Source: Rhodanobacter sp. Root480 (GTDB lineage: Bacteria; Pseudomonadota; Gammaproteobacteria; Xanthomonadales; Rhodanobacteraceae). Taken from it: DNA of 64,000 nucleotides. Positions 27,828 to 36,049 of this stretch are shown here, piece after piece. A program made the translations under genes and the position numbers. Every line of letters starts with the position of its first letter. Within the stretch, counting starts at the first letter, position 1. The notes below the pieces were generated by a model, which ran no database searches, was not told the origin of the DNA, and worked only from the letters and a program-made list of their open reading frames with translations. The stretch lies in the NCBI RefSeq assembly GCF_001426645.1, contig NZ_LMEX01000002.1, positions 1,136,322 to 1,200,321 of the forward strand, read 5' to 3'.

Positions 27828-29483
27828 ATGGCAACCACTGCGATTGACGGGCGTCCCGCGCTCGACGTCAGCCACAAGCGGGTGATCCTGGCATCCAGCC
27901 TGGGTACCGTGTTCGAGTGGTACGACTTCTATCTATACGGCTCGTTGGCCGTGATCATCGGCCACCAGTTCTTCTCTGGCCTCAACGAGGCCAGCCAGCT
28001 GGTGTTCGCCCTGCTGGCATTCGCCGCCGGCTTTGCGGTGCGCCCGTTCGGCGCGCTGGTGTTTGGCCGCGTCGGCGACCTGGTCGGGCGCAAATACACC
28101 TTCCTGATCACCATCGTGATCATGGGCCTGTCCACCTTCTTCGTGGGCCTGTTGCCCAGTTACGGCTCGATCGGCGTGGCCGCACCGGTGATCCTGATCC
28201 TGCTGCGCATGCTGCAGGGCCTGGCGCTGGGCGGTGAATACGGCGGCGCCGCCACCTACGTGGCCGAGCATGCGCCGCCGGGGAAACGTGGCCTGTACAC
28301 CAGTTTCATCCAGATCACCGCCACCTTCGGCCTGTTCCTGTCGCTGCTGGTAATCCTGGGCTGCAAGTGGCTGCTGGGTGACAAGTTCGACGACTGGGGC
28401 TGGCGCATTCCGTTCCTGATCTCGTCGCTGCTGCTGATCGTGTCGGTCTACATCCGCCTGCAGCTGGCCGAGTCGCCGGTGTTCCAGCAAATGAAGAACG
28501 AAGGCAAGACGTCGAAGGCGCCGCTGACCGAATCGTTCGCCCGCTGGGGCAACCTGAAACTGGTGCTGCTGGCCCTGTTCGGCGCCACCGCCGGCCAGGC
28601 CGTGGTGTGGTACTGCGGCCAGTTCTACGCGATGTACTTCCTGGGCAGCACGCTGAAGATCGACGCCACCACCACGCAATTGCTGATTGCTGCGGCGCTG
28701 TTGATCGGCACCCCGTTTTTCGTGGTGTTCGGCTGGCTGTCCGACAAGATCGGGCGCAAGCCGGTGGTGCTGGCCGGCTGCCTGCTGGCGGCACTGACGT
28801 ACTTCCCGATCTTCCAGGGCCTCACCCACTTCGGCAACCCGGCCATCGAGGCGGCCAGCGCCAGCGCCCCGATCACGGTGGTGGCCGACCCCGCCGACTG
28901 CCATCTGCAGATCAACCTCACCGGTACCTCGGTGTTCACCAGCTCGTGCGACATCGCCAAGAGCACGCTGGCCAAGCGCGGCGTGCCGTACGCCAACGAG
29001 GCGGCAGCGGCCGGCTCGGTGGCGCGGGTGACCGTGGGTGGCGCATCGCTCGACGCGTTCGATGGCTCGACCCTGCCCAAGGCGGAGTTTGCCGCCAAGT
29101 CCAAGGCGTTCGCTGCCAGCCTCGGCACCGTGCTGGATCAGGCCGGCTACCCGGCCAAGGCCGCACCGGCCAACAGCAACTATCCGATGCTGGTGGTGCT
29201 GCTGACCCTGCTGGTGCTGTACGTGACCATGGTCTACGGCCCCATCGCCGCCTGGCTGGTGGAGATGTTCCCCACCAAGATCCGCTACACCTCGATGAGC
29301 CTGCCGTACCACATCGGCAACGGCTGGTTCGGCGGCTTCCTGCCCTCGGTGTCGTTCGGCATCGTGGCACTCACCGGCAACATCTACTCGGGCCTGTGGT
29401 ACCCGGTGGTGATCGCGATGATGACCTTCGTGATCGGCCTGTTCTTCGTGCGTGAAACCAAGGACGTCGACATCACCGCCTGA
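27828..29483 (+). CDS. MFS metabolite:proton symporter (MHS family) with a soluble insertion
   Basis: This 551-residue major-facilitator protein starts with the MHS-type motif SSLGTVFEWYDFYLYGSLA, has motif A (RVGDLVGRKYTF), GGEYGGAATYVAEHAPPGKRG and 12 predicted helices. It probably takes up an organic acid or similar metabolite with protons. Between predicted helices 9 and 10 (about residues 338-448) there is an extra hydrophilic segment of roughly 110 residues containing two cysteines, which makes the protein longer than the usual 430-450. The ATG at 27828 follows an AAGGGGAG site. It is probably co-transcribed with the porin and ends at a strong terminator. Confidence 0.85.
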   Translation: MATTAIDGRPALDVSHKRVILASSLGTVFEWYDFYLYGSLAVIIGHQFFSGLNEASQLVFALLAFAAGFAVRPFGALVFGRVGDLVGRKYTFLITIVIMGLSTFFVGLLPSYGSIGVAAPVILILLRMLQGLALGGEYGGAATYVAEHAPPGKRGLYTSFIQITATFGLFLSLLVILGCKWLLGDKFDDWGWRIPFLISSLLLIVSVYIRLQLAESPVFQQMKNEGKTSKAPLTESFARWGNLKLVLLALFGATAGQAVVWYCGQFYAMYFLGSTLKIDATTTQLLIAAALLIGTPFFVVFGWLSDKIGRKPVVLAGCLLAALTYFPIFQGLTHFGNPAIEAASASAPITVVADPADCHLQINLTGTSVFTSSCDIAKSTLAKRGVPYANEAAAAGSVARVTVGGASLDAFDGSTLPKAEFAAKSKAFAASLGTVLDQAGYPAKAAPANSNYPMLVVLLTLLVLYVTMVYGPIAAWLVEMFPTKIRYTSMSLPYHIGNGWFGGFLPSVSFGIVALTGNIYSGLWYPVVIAMMTFVIGLFFVRETKDVDITA

Positions 29484-29502
29484 GCGGTCTGTCGCGGCCA
29501 CA

Positions 29503-29540
29503 AAAAAACGCAGCGGCGCGAGCCGCTGCGTTTTCTTTTG
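29503..29540 (+). terminator. Intrinsic terminator after the symporter
   Basis: The stem AACGCAGCGGC / GCCGCTGCGTT with a short loop is preceded by an A run and followed by TTTTCTTTT. It can serve the rightward symporter gene and the convergent small membrane protein gene. Confidence 0.9.
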
Positions 29541-29550
29541 CGCCCACCGG

Positions 29551-29811
29551 TCAGGCGCGCTTGATCAATCCGATGATCACCAGCAACACGATCGCACCGA
29601 TCATCGCGTACACGATGCTGGTGACGATCGGGCTGCCCAGGCTGAAACCCACGCCCAGCGCCGGCAGCAGCCAGCCGGCCAGGAACGCGCCGATGATGCC
29701 GACAACGATATTGCCCAGCAGGCCAAAGCCGAAACCGCGCACGATCAGCCCGGCCAGCCAGCCGGCAACCGCGCCAATGACGAGAAAAATGATCAATCCA
29801 GTGGCAGTCAT
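29551..29811 (-). CDS. GlsB/YeaQ/YmgE-family small membrane protein
   Basis: This 86-residue, three-helix, Gly-rich membrane protein starts MTATGLIIFLVIGAVAGWLA and has the family pattern GWLAGLIVRG...GLLGNIVVGIIGAFLAGWLL. Family members are stress-associated but their biochemical role is not established. An AAGGAG ribosome-binding site precedes the ATG at 29811. It is a single gene, convergent with the symporter and divergent from the radical SAM gene. Confidence 0.9.
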   Translation of the reverse strand: MTATGLIIFLVIGAVAGWLAGLIVRGFGFGLLGNIVVGIIGAFLAGWLLPALGVGFSLGSPIVTSIVYAMIGAIVLLVIIGLIKRA

Positions 29812-29973
29812 CACGAACTCCTTGATCAGACGAGGCGTTGGATAGCGCGCGATGCCCCGGAACCGCGCCCGCCAAGAGTCAGCGCCCGGGTGTATAGCCG
29901 CTGTGAGCACACCCGTCGCCGCAGCGCGTGGCCCTTCGCAAGCGCTGAGACGCCGCCACGCCACACTGCGCCG

Positions 29974-31062
29974 ATGAACGTTCCGCCCGATCGCCGCCCG
30001 CTCAAGGGCCGCGGCGCCGCCTCCAATCCCGAAGGACGCTTCGAGAACATCCGCCACCAGGCGGAGGACGACGGCTGGCCGCGCGAACTGCTGGACGAGG
30101 AGGCGCCGCGCCCGCGCACCGAGGTCACCGAGGAACGCGCCCGCAGCGTGATCAGCCGCAACGATTCGCCCGACATCGGTTTCAGCCAGGCGATCAACCC
30201 GTATCGCGGCTGCGAGCACGGCTGCATTTATTGTTTTGCGCGGCCATCGCACAGCTACCTCAACCTGTCGCCGGGCCTCGATTTCGAAACCCGGCTGCGG
30301 GCCAAGAGCAATCTTGCCGAGGTGCTGCGCGGCGAACTGGCAAAGCCGGGCTACGTGGTCAGCCCGATCAATATCGGCAGCAACACCGACCCCTACCAGC
30401 CAGTCGAAAAGCGCTGGCGACTGACCCGTGCCGCGCTGGAGCTGCTGGCCGAATGCCACCACCCCTGCACCATCGTCACCAAGAACGCGCTGGTGGAACG
30501 CGACCTGGACATCCTGGCGCCGATGGCGCGCGAGCGCTTGGTGCGGGTGCTCGTCTCGGTCAATTCACTGGACAACCGCCTGGCCGCCAAACTCGAACCA
30601 CGTGCCAGCGCCCCGCACCGCCGCATCCAGGCGATCGCCGCGCTGCACGCCGCCGGTGTGCCGGTGGGTGTGTTGGTGGCGCCGATCATCCCCGCGCTGA
30701 ACGATCGCGACATGGAAGCGGTGCTGGCGCAAGCCGCCGCGGCCGGCGCCAGCAGCGCCGGCTACACCACCGTGCGCCTGCCGTGGGAGCTGAAAACCCT
30801 GTTCCGCGAATGGCTGGCGCTGCACGTGCCGCAACGCGCCGCCCACGTGATGAGCCTGGTGCAACAGACGAACGGCGGCCGCGACTACGACAGCGACTTC
30901 TCCACCCGCATGCACGGCCAGGGCGTATTCGCCGACCTGCTGCGCACACGCTTCACCGTCGCCTACCGCAAACACGGCCTGACCCGCGCCCACGACCTGA
31001 AACTCGATACCTCGCGCTTCGTGCCGCCACGCAAGGCGTCACCGCAGGGGGAGCTGTTTTGA
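29974..31062 (+). CDS. Radical SAM protein, PA0069 / spore-photoproduct-lyase-like family
   Basis: This 362-residue protein has the radical SAM cluster motif CEHGCIYC (Cys80, Cys84, Cys87) preceded by QAINPYRG, and downstream NIGSNTDPYQPVEK and PIIPALNDRDME, matching the PA0069 family related to SplB. The family is widespread in proteobacteria; its reaction is not known with certainty. The ATG at 29974 starts MNVPPDRRPLKGRGA; the longer frame upstream runs through the small membrane gene and is not used. It ends just before an inverted-repeat element. Confidence 0.88.
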   Translation: MNVPPDRRPLKGRGAASNPEGRFENIRHQAEDDGWPRELLDEEAPRPRTEVTEERARSVISRNDSPDIGFSQAINPYRGCEHGCIYCFARPSHSYLNLSPGLDFETRLRAKSNLAEVLRGELAKPGYVVSPINIGSNTDPYQPVEKRWRLTRAALELLAECHHPCTIVTKNALVERDLDILAPMARERLVRVLVSVNSLDNRLAAKLEPRASAPHRRIQAIAALHAAGVPVGVLVAPIIPALNDRDMEAVLAQAAAAGASSAGYTTVRLPWELKTLFREWLALHVPQRAAHVMSLVQQTNGGRDYDSDFSTRMHGQGVFADLLRTRFTVAYRKHGLTRAHDLKLDTSRFVPPRKASPQGELF

Positions 31063-31067
31063 AGGCC

Positions 31068-31209
31068 GCGAGTAGGGAATGGAGAACAGGGAATCGGAAG
31101 AGCGTCGCTTGGGCGAGGTTTTTGGGGAAGCCCCACCCCTTTGACGGTCTGGAGTGCCTCGAGGTTTCTTTTCCGGCTTCTACCATTCCCTATTCCCTAT
31201 TCCCCGCTC
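31068..31209. repeat. Paired G-rich inverted repeat element, copy 2
   Basis: The left arm (about 31068-31097) has GGGAATR-type heptads followed by CGGAAGAGCG; the right arm (about 31181-31209) is ATTCCCT units. The spacing is about 83 bases. It fills the space between the radical SAM gene and the convergent UbiB-like gene. The sequence GGGAATCGGAAGAGC is shared with copy 3. Confidence 0.85.
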
Positions 31210-31211
31210 AA

Positions 31212-32897
31212 TCAATCAGGCGTGCGGTCGGCGGCCCGATCCACCTTGCGGTCGCGCCGCAGCGCGCTGAGGATCAGGCCCGCGCCCAGCACGCCGGCCA
31301 CGATGATGAACAGTGCGGACAGGATCGGCAGGCCGAACAGGGTGGCGCCGCCCTGGATGCGGGCGGTGAGCGCGGCGCCGATCACCAGCGCGGCCACGAT
31401 CACGCCGGTGGCGATGCGGTTGGCGATCTTCTGCAGGCTTTCCATCATGCGGGATTCTTCCAGCCCGTCGATGCGCACGCGCAGCCGGTTTTCCGCCAGT
31501 GTGCGCAGGATGGCGCCCATGTGCTGAGGTGTGCGACGGGCCAGTTCCTGCAGGTCCAGCCATTCGCTGGCCAGGTTGGCGGGCGACAGCGAACCCAGCG
31601 CCTGCCGCCGCATCATCTGCTGCAGGTGTTGCTCGACCACGGCGCGGGTATCCAGCGCCGGGTCGAGCGCGGTGGTGACGGCTTCCAGGTTCAGCAGGGT
31701 CTTGCCCAGGATGGTCAGCTCCGGCGGCGGCCGCAGGCCACAGGCGGCGCCCACCCGGGTCAGCTCCAGGATCAGCCGACCTTCGGAGTACTGGCGACTG
31801 GCGTCGTGCAAGCCGGCATAGCCGGATACCAGCTGATCCACGCTGCGACGGTATTGGCTGTGGCGAAAATCCTGCAGCGGCGTGCCCATCGCTTCGCTGA
31901 TTTCGCCCACCTGGTCGCCGTTGCCGCCGATCGCGCCCAGCATCAGCTTCAGCAGGCTGTGCCGCGTATGTGGCGGCAATCGCGCCACCATGCCCAGGTC
32001 GAACAGCGCCAACCGCTGGTCGTCCATCAGCAGCACATTGCCCGGGTGCGGGTCGGCATGCACCAGGCCATGCACGAATACCTGGTCGAGATAGGCGCGC
32101 AGCAGTTCCTGTGCCTGCTGTTTCAGCGGATGCTCGATGCGCCGCACCGGTGGCACGTGGGTGACCTTGATGCCGTGCACGCGATCCATCGTCAGCACGC
32201 GCTCGGTGGTATAGCCGTCCATCGGCTGTGGCACGTACAGGTGGCGGTAGTCGTCCAGGTTGGCGGCGAAGCGGCGCAGGTTGTCCGCCTCCAGCGCAAA
32301 GTTGACCTCGTTGGCCAGGCTGTGGCGCAGCTCCTGCACCCAGTCGGCAAAGCCGTAGCGGCGGCCCATGTCGGTGAGGCGGTCGGCGGCGCCGGCCAGC
32401 CTGGCCAGGATAGCCAGATCCTCGCGCAGCGTCTGCGCGATGTGCGGACGCTGCACTTTCACCACCACCTCGCGTCCGTCGCGCAAGGTGGCCGCGTGCA
32501 CCTGCGCCATCGAACCGGCGGCCAGCGGCACATCGTCGAAGCTGCCGAACAGCACGCCGATGCGCGCGCCCAGCTCCGCCTCGATCACCGCACGCACCTC
32601 GGCCACCGGCACCGGCGCCACGTCATCCTGCATGCGCTCCAGCGCCGCCAGATAGGCGGGCGGCACCATGTCCGGCCGCGTCGACAGCGCCTGGCCGATC
32701 TTGATGAAGGTGGGGCCCAGTGCCTCCAGATCGTCCACGAAATGTTCCGGCTGGCCCGGCACCACCGGATCGGCGTCCTGCGCCAGCGCCACCTCCTGCA
32801 CATCCAGATCCAGCCCGTTGAACAGGCCCGCCTTGCGATAACGCAACAGGAAGGCGCCGATCTGGGCATACCGCGACAGGCTGGTCGATTCGCTCAC
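31212..32897 (-). CDS. UbiB/ABC1 (AarF)-family atypical kinase
   Basis: This 561-residue protein is of the atypical kinase family to which UbiB belongs; members support ubiquinone synthesis or lipid homeostasis as ATPase/kinase-like membrane proteins. Visible motifs are KIGQALSTRPDMVP (the KxGQ inhibitory motif), AGSMAQVHAA (Ala-rich loop), VVVKVQRPHI, VHADPHPGNVLL (catalytic loop) and LFDLGM (metal-binding). Two C-terminal transmembrane helices follow. A GTG start at 32897 is chosen because of its GGAG site; an ATG 30 bases upstream lacks one. The ubiE-ubiJ neighbours of true ubiB are absent, so it may be a paralogue. Confidence 0.83.
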   Translation of the reverse strand: MSESTSLSRYAQIGAFLLRYRKAGLFNGLDLDVQEVALAQDADPVVPGQPEHFVDDLEALGPTFIKIGQALSTRPDMVPPAYLAALERMQDDVAPVPVAEVRAVIEAELGARIGVLFGSFDDVPLAAGSMAQVHAATLRDGREVVVKVQRPHIAQTLREDLAILARLAGAADRLTDMGRRYGFADWVQELRHSLANEVNFALEADNLRRFAANLDDYRHLYVPQPMDGYTTERVLTMDRVHGIKVTHVPPVRRIEHPLKQQAQELLRAYLDQVFVHGLVHADPHPGNVLLMDDQRLALFDLGMVARLPPHTRHSLLKLMLGAIGGNGDQVGEISEAMGTPLQDFRHSQYRRSVDQLVSGYAGLHDASRQYSEGRLILELTRVGAACGLRPPPELTILGKTLLNLEAVTTALDPALDTRAVVEQHLQQMMRRQALGSLSPANLASEWLDLQELARRTPQHMGAILRTLAENRLRVRIDGLEESRMMESLQKIANRIATGVIVAALVIGAALTARIQGGATLFGLPILSALFIIVAGVLGAGLILSALRRDRKVDRAADRTPD

Positions 32898-33059
32898 ATG
32901 CGGCTCCGGCAGTTGGAGCGCCAGCATCGGCGGATCGGCGGCAAGGCAGCGTCAACGCGTTGCGGGCCTTCACGGCGCGCTGATCGTGCGCCCCTTCCAA
33001 TGACTCCCCACGCCGCGCGACCGCAGCAACGGCGCCTCATCACCGTACGGGAGACAACG

Positions 33060-33239
33060 ATGTCCTCATTCGCGCTCTATCTGATTGGCATGGTCATCGT
33101 CATCGGCGGGCTGGCGTACGCCGCCTACCCGCTGCATGCGCCCACGCAGTGGATCGGTATCGGCGTGGTCGTGCTGCTGGGCGCGGGGATCATCGGCGCA
33201 GTGACGCACACGCGCCGTCGCGATCCGCCGGAGTCCTGA
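33060..33239 (+). CDS. Small two-helix membrane protein
   Basis: This 59-residue protein (MSSFALYLIGMVIVIGGLAY...) has two transmembrane helices and a basic tail (THTRRRDPPES). The ATG at 33060 follows a GGAGA site. It is too short for confident family assignment. It sits between the divergent UbiB-like gene and the convergent ABC permease gene, 8 bases from the latter's stop. Confidence 0.7.
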   Translation: MSSFALYLIGMVIVIGGLAYAAYPLHAPTQWIGIGVVVLLGAGIIGAVTHTRRRDPPES

Positions 33240-33247
33240 GAGACCGC

Positions 33248-34705
33248 TCAGTCGGCCAGAAAAGGATGCGGCCGCTGCGCAAGCCCGCGCCAGCCGCGGC
33301 GGCACAACCAGACCATTGCACCGGCGAGCAGCAGCCAGCCCAGCGGCAGCAAGGGCAACAGTGGCAGTACCTGGGCTATCGGATGTTTGCCCAAGGCGAA
33401 GGCTGGCAGCAGCAGACTCAGCAAGGTCAGCAGGCTCGCCACGACAAGGATCAGGCCGATGCCCCACGGCGACAGCGCGCGACCACCAAGCAGGTTGAGC
33501 AGCACGGCGACGGTCACCAGCGCGCCGCCCAATTGCGCCCACAGCACGAACGACAACATATACGTGTGGCCGTGCCAGAACAGCATGACGGCGCAGAGCA
33601 GTGCCACCAGCAAAACGTGCAGCGCCAGCGGCATTCCCAGCACGGTGCGCACCAGCTGCCGTTTGACGCCCGCGGTATCGCCCAGGCCCGGCAATAACGC
33701 CATCAGCGGCAACTCGGCATTCGCGCGCTGCCAGCGCTTGCTCAGCCACAGCAGGGTGAAGATGCAGATCATCGGCGCGGCCATGACCGAAAGCGAGCTG
33801 AGCGCACCGAAGCCGCTGCCCGTGAGCGTGGCGGAAAAGTCGGTATTGGCGGGAGACTCCATCCGGCTGATCAGCAGCAGGCTTGTCGCCGGCAACACGA
33901 GGATGCCGAGGAACAGGGCGAGCTGCTTGCCGTGACTGCTGATGGTCTGCGGCAAATACCAGCCGCCCAGCATGACCTGCATGGCCTTGCGCGGCCGGGC
34001 AGGGCCAACACCGGCAAGATTGACCCTGGCCCGCAACCAATCCGGTCGTTGTTGCTGGCCGTCGGCGAAGCCACCCCAATGACCCCAACGGCCTTTGCGA
34101 AACTGCAACACCATCGGCGAGGCCCAGCCCTGCGGCTGCTCCGTGCCGGCGCGCAGCAATTGCCACCAGCGCCAGACGCAGATGAGCAATAACACCGCGG
34201 CAGTCGATGCGGCCCACGGGGCGAAGCGCTGGTCGCCGATACCGGGAAGATCCAGGCGCGACCACAACGCGTTCGCCAGTGCCGGGACCAGCGCGAAAAT
34301 CATCGCGAGGTAGCGCGGTATCAGGGCAAGCACCAGGCCGCAAACGGTGAACAAGGCCAACACCGCAGCCATGCTCCAGTCCACGCCGGGCGCGAGTAGC
34401 GGCAAGGCGACACCGAGCAGGCCGTACAGCACCAGACTGGCATGGATCCGACGCTGGATGCGCGGCAGACGCAGCCCGCGCGCGTCGATCGCCACCAGCA
34501 AGCCCAGCGGAAAATAGAACGCCCACAGATAGACCAGGCCGGCCCCGTATAGCGCCATTGCATCCACCAGGGCCTTGGGTCCGTCGGTGAACACACCGAC
34601 GGCGATGGCGCCGGTCGACCACAGCACGAAGGCGATTACCGCGCCCCAGCGCAGCGAGGGATAAGTCCAGTGCCAGGGAAACCGCAACAGCGACTGCGCG
34701 TTCAT
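33248..34705 (-). CDS. Polytopic ABC-transporter permease-type membrane protein
   Basis: This 485-residue membrane protein has about 12 hydrophobic segments grouped in two halves with a soluble stretch around residues 190-260. It is the likely permease for the ABC ATPase immediately upstream: its ATG (34705) overlaps the ATPase stop (34702), so the two are translationally coupled. With the GntR-type repressor this forms a YtrA-like regulator/ABC operon; such operons often respond to cell-envelope-active compounds. No close family name could be given from sequence alone, and the substrate is unknown. Confidence 0.72.
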   Translation of the reverse strand: MNAQSLLRFPWHWTYPSLRWGAVIAFVLWSTGAIAVGVFTDGPKALVDAMALYGAGLVYLWAFYFPLGLLVAIDARGLRLPRIQRRIHASLVLYGLLGVALPLLAPGVDWSMAAVLALFTVCGLVLALIPRYLAMIFALVPALANALWSRLDLPGIGDQRFAPWAASTAAVLLLICVWRWWQLLRAGTEQPQGWASPMVLQFRKGRWGHWGGFADGQQQRPDWLRARVNLAGVGPARPRKAMQVMLGGWYLPQTISSHGKQLALFLGILVLPATSLLLISRMESPANTDFSATLTGSGFGALSSLSVMAAPMICIFTLLWLSKRWQRANAELPLMALLPGLGDTAGVKRQLVRTVLGMPLALHVLLVALLCAVMLFWHGHTYMLSFVLWAQLGGALVTVAVLLNLLGGRALSPWGIGLILVVASLLTLLSLLLPAFALGKHPIAQVLPLLPLLPLGWLLLAGAMVWLCRRGWRGLAQRPHPFLAD

Positions 34706-35598
34706 TCGGCGAGCTCCACGAACAGATCCTCCAGCCCCAACGCGTCGACACGCGCGCCGGCCAACTGGGCGGCTTGCGGCCACTGTCCTTGCGCATCGCG
34801 CTCGACCACCAGGCTGAGGCTGCCATCTTCATGACGCCGACGGCTCAGACTGGCGTTCGGCGCGGCCGCGCTCATGCGGGCGGGCAGCCACAGCCGCGCG
34901 TAACGCTCCTTGGTCTCGTCCACGCTGCAACGCATCAGCAGCTTGCCCTGATGCAGAAAGGCGACTTCCGAGGCGGCCCGCTCCAGGTCCGACACGATAT
35001 GGCTGGAAAACAATACGGTGGTGCCCGATTCACCGGCACGCAGCGCGATCTCGCGCAACAGTTCGCGGCGGGCGACCGGATCCAGCGCGGCGGCCGGCTC
35101 GTCCAACACCAGCAGTTCCGGTTGCGAGGCGAGTGCACGGATCAAGTCCACGCGCTGGCGTTCACCTGGTGAGAGTTTCGCCAGCAGCTTGTTCGGCGGG
35201 ATCTGCCAGCGTTCCAGCGTGTTCTTCGCGAACGCCTTGTCCCAGCGCGGGTAGAAACGGCCGACGAAGTCGAGCATCTGCACGGCATTGAGCCAGGCCA
35301 ACGCTTCGGGTTGCTGCGGCACGTAGGCGAGACGTGCCTTGGCGTCGTCGCTCAGTTTCAACGCCGGTTCGCCGAATACGCGCGCCTCGCCGGCCAGCGG
35401 TGCAAGCAGGCCGAGCATGGCGCGGATCAGCGTGGATTTGCCGGCGCCGTTGCGGCCGATCAGGCCGAGCACGCTGCCCGGTTCCAGCACCAGATCCACG
35501 CCGCAAAGCACGTCGATGCCTTCGTAGCAGTGGGCCAGGCCGCGGGCGGCCAGCGGGGAGGCGGTGTCGGTTTCAGTTTCACGAAGCATGGCGTTCAT
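34702..35598 (-). CDS. ABC transporter ATP-binding protein
   Basis: This 298-residue ATPase has Walker A GRNGAGKSTLIRAM, a Q-loop (YVPQQPEAL), the signature LSPGERQRVDLIRALA, Walker B LLVLDEPAAALDPV and the switch His in FSSHIVSDLERA. It is of the YtrB/CcmA-like single-domain type with a C-terminal extension. It begins 1 base past the GntR stop and its end overlaps the permease start, giving a tight three-gene operon under the GntR repressor. Confidence 0.9.
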   Translation of the reverse strand: MNAMLRETETDTASPLAARGLAHCYEGIDVLCGVDLVLEPGSVLGLIGRNGAGKSTLIRAMLGLLAPLAGEARVFGEPALKLSDDAKARLAYVPQQPEALAWLNAVQMLDFVGRFYPRWDKAFAKNTLERWQIPPNKLLAKLSPGERQRVDLIRALASQPELLVLDEPAAALDPVARRELLREIALRAGESGTTVLFSSHIVSDLERAASEVAFLHQGKLLMRCSVDETKERYARLWLPARMSAAAPNASLSRRRHEDGSLSLVVERDAQGQWPQAAQLAGARVDALGLEDLFVELAE

Positions 35599-35599
35599 C

Positions 35600-35983
35600 T
35601 CAGTCTCCCAGCAGTCGGGTCAGCCGCCGCAGCACCGGCGCGGCAGGCAGTTCGAGTTCGCGTGCATGGCGCGCCAGCGCCTCCAGTTGCGGTTCCAGCA
35701 ACGCCAACCGCTGGCTTTCGCTTTGAGCGGCCTTGCGCAGGGCGATCACCGCCATGCCCTTGCCACGCAGACGTTCCACCAGCCCTTCGCTCTCGGCGAT
35801 GCCGTAGGCGCGCGATACGGTCATCGGGTTGATCGCGTGAAAGCCGGCGACCTCGCGTACGGACGGCAGCAATTCGCCGTGGGTAAGCTGGCCGCCGGCA
35901 ATCAAGCGGCGCAGCTGCTCGACGATCTGCCGATAGATCGGCTCGCTGGCCCCAGGTTGAATGTTGAGCAGTGATGCATCCAT
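35600..35983 (-). CDS. GntR-family (YtrA-type) repressor
   Basis: This 127-residue regulator has an N-terminal winged helix (PIYRQIVEQLRRLIAGGQL, LPSVREVAGFHAINPMTVSR) and a short C-terminal helical part, the YtrA subfamily pattern. It heads the regulator-ATPase-permease operon and probably represses it. The ATG at 35983 (MDASLLNIQPG) is preceded by no ribosome-binding site; instead a promoter lies so close that the mRNA would begin at or near the start codon. A 9-bp inverted repeat covers both the -10 box and the start codon. Confidence 0.88.
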   Translation of the reverse strand: MDASLLNIQPGASEPIYRQIVEQLRRLIAGGQLTHGELLPSVREVAGFHAINPMTVSRAYGIAESEGLVERLRGKGMAVIALRKAAQSESQRLALLEPQLEALARHARELELPAAPVLRRLTRLLGD

Positions 35984-36019
35984 GTGTATCAGTACAGCAA
36001 TACACATGGGCCATGTCAA
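35981..36019 (-). promoter_or_regulatory. Leaderless-type promoter and operator of the GntR operon
   Basis: Read on the minus strand: a perfect -35 TTGACA (36014-36019), 17-base spacer, -10 TGTACT (35991-35996), then 7 bases to the ATG. The inverted repeat CATGTGTAT (35981-35989) / ATACACATG (36000-36008), with perfect 9-bp arms and a 10-base spacer, overlaps the -10 and the start codon. This fits autorepression and leaderless translation. Confidence 0.65.
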
Positions 36020-36049
36020 GCATGACTGTCGGCACGGTGTGCCGGCGCT

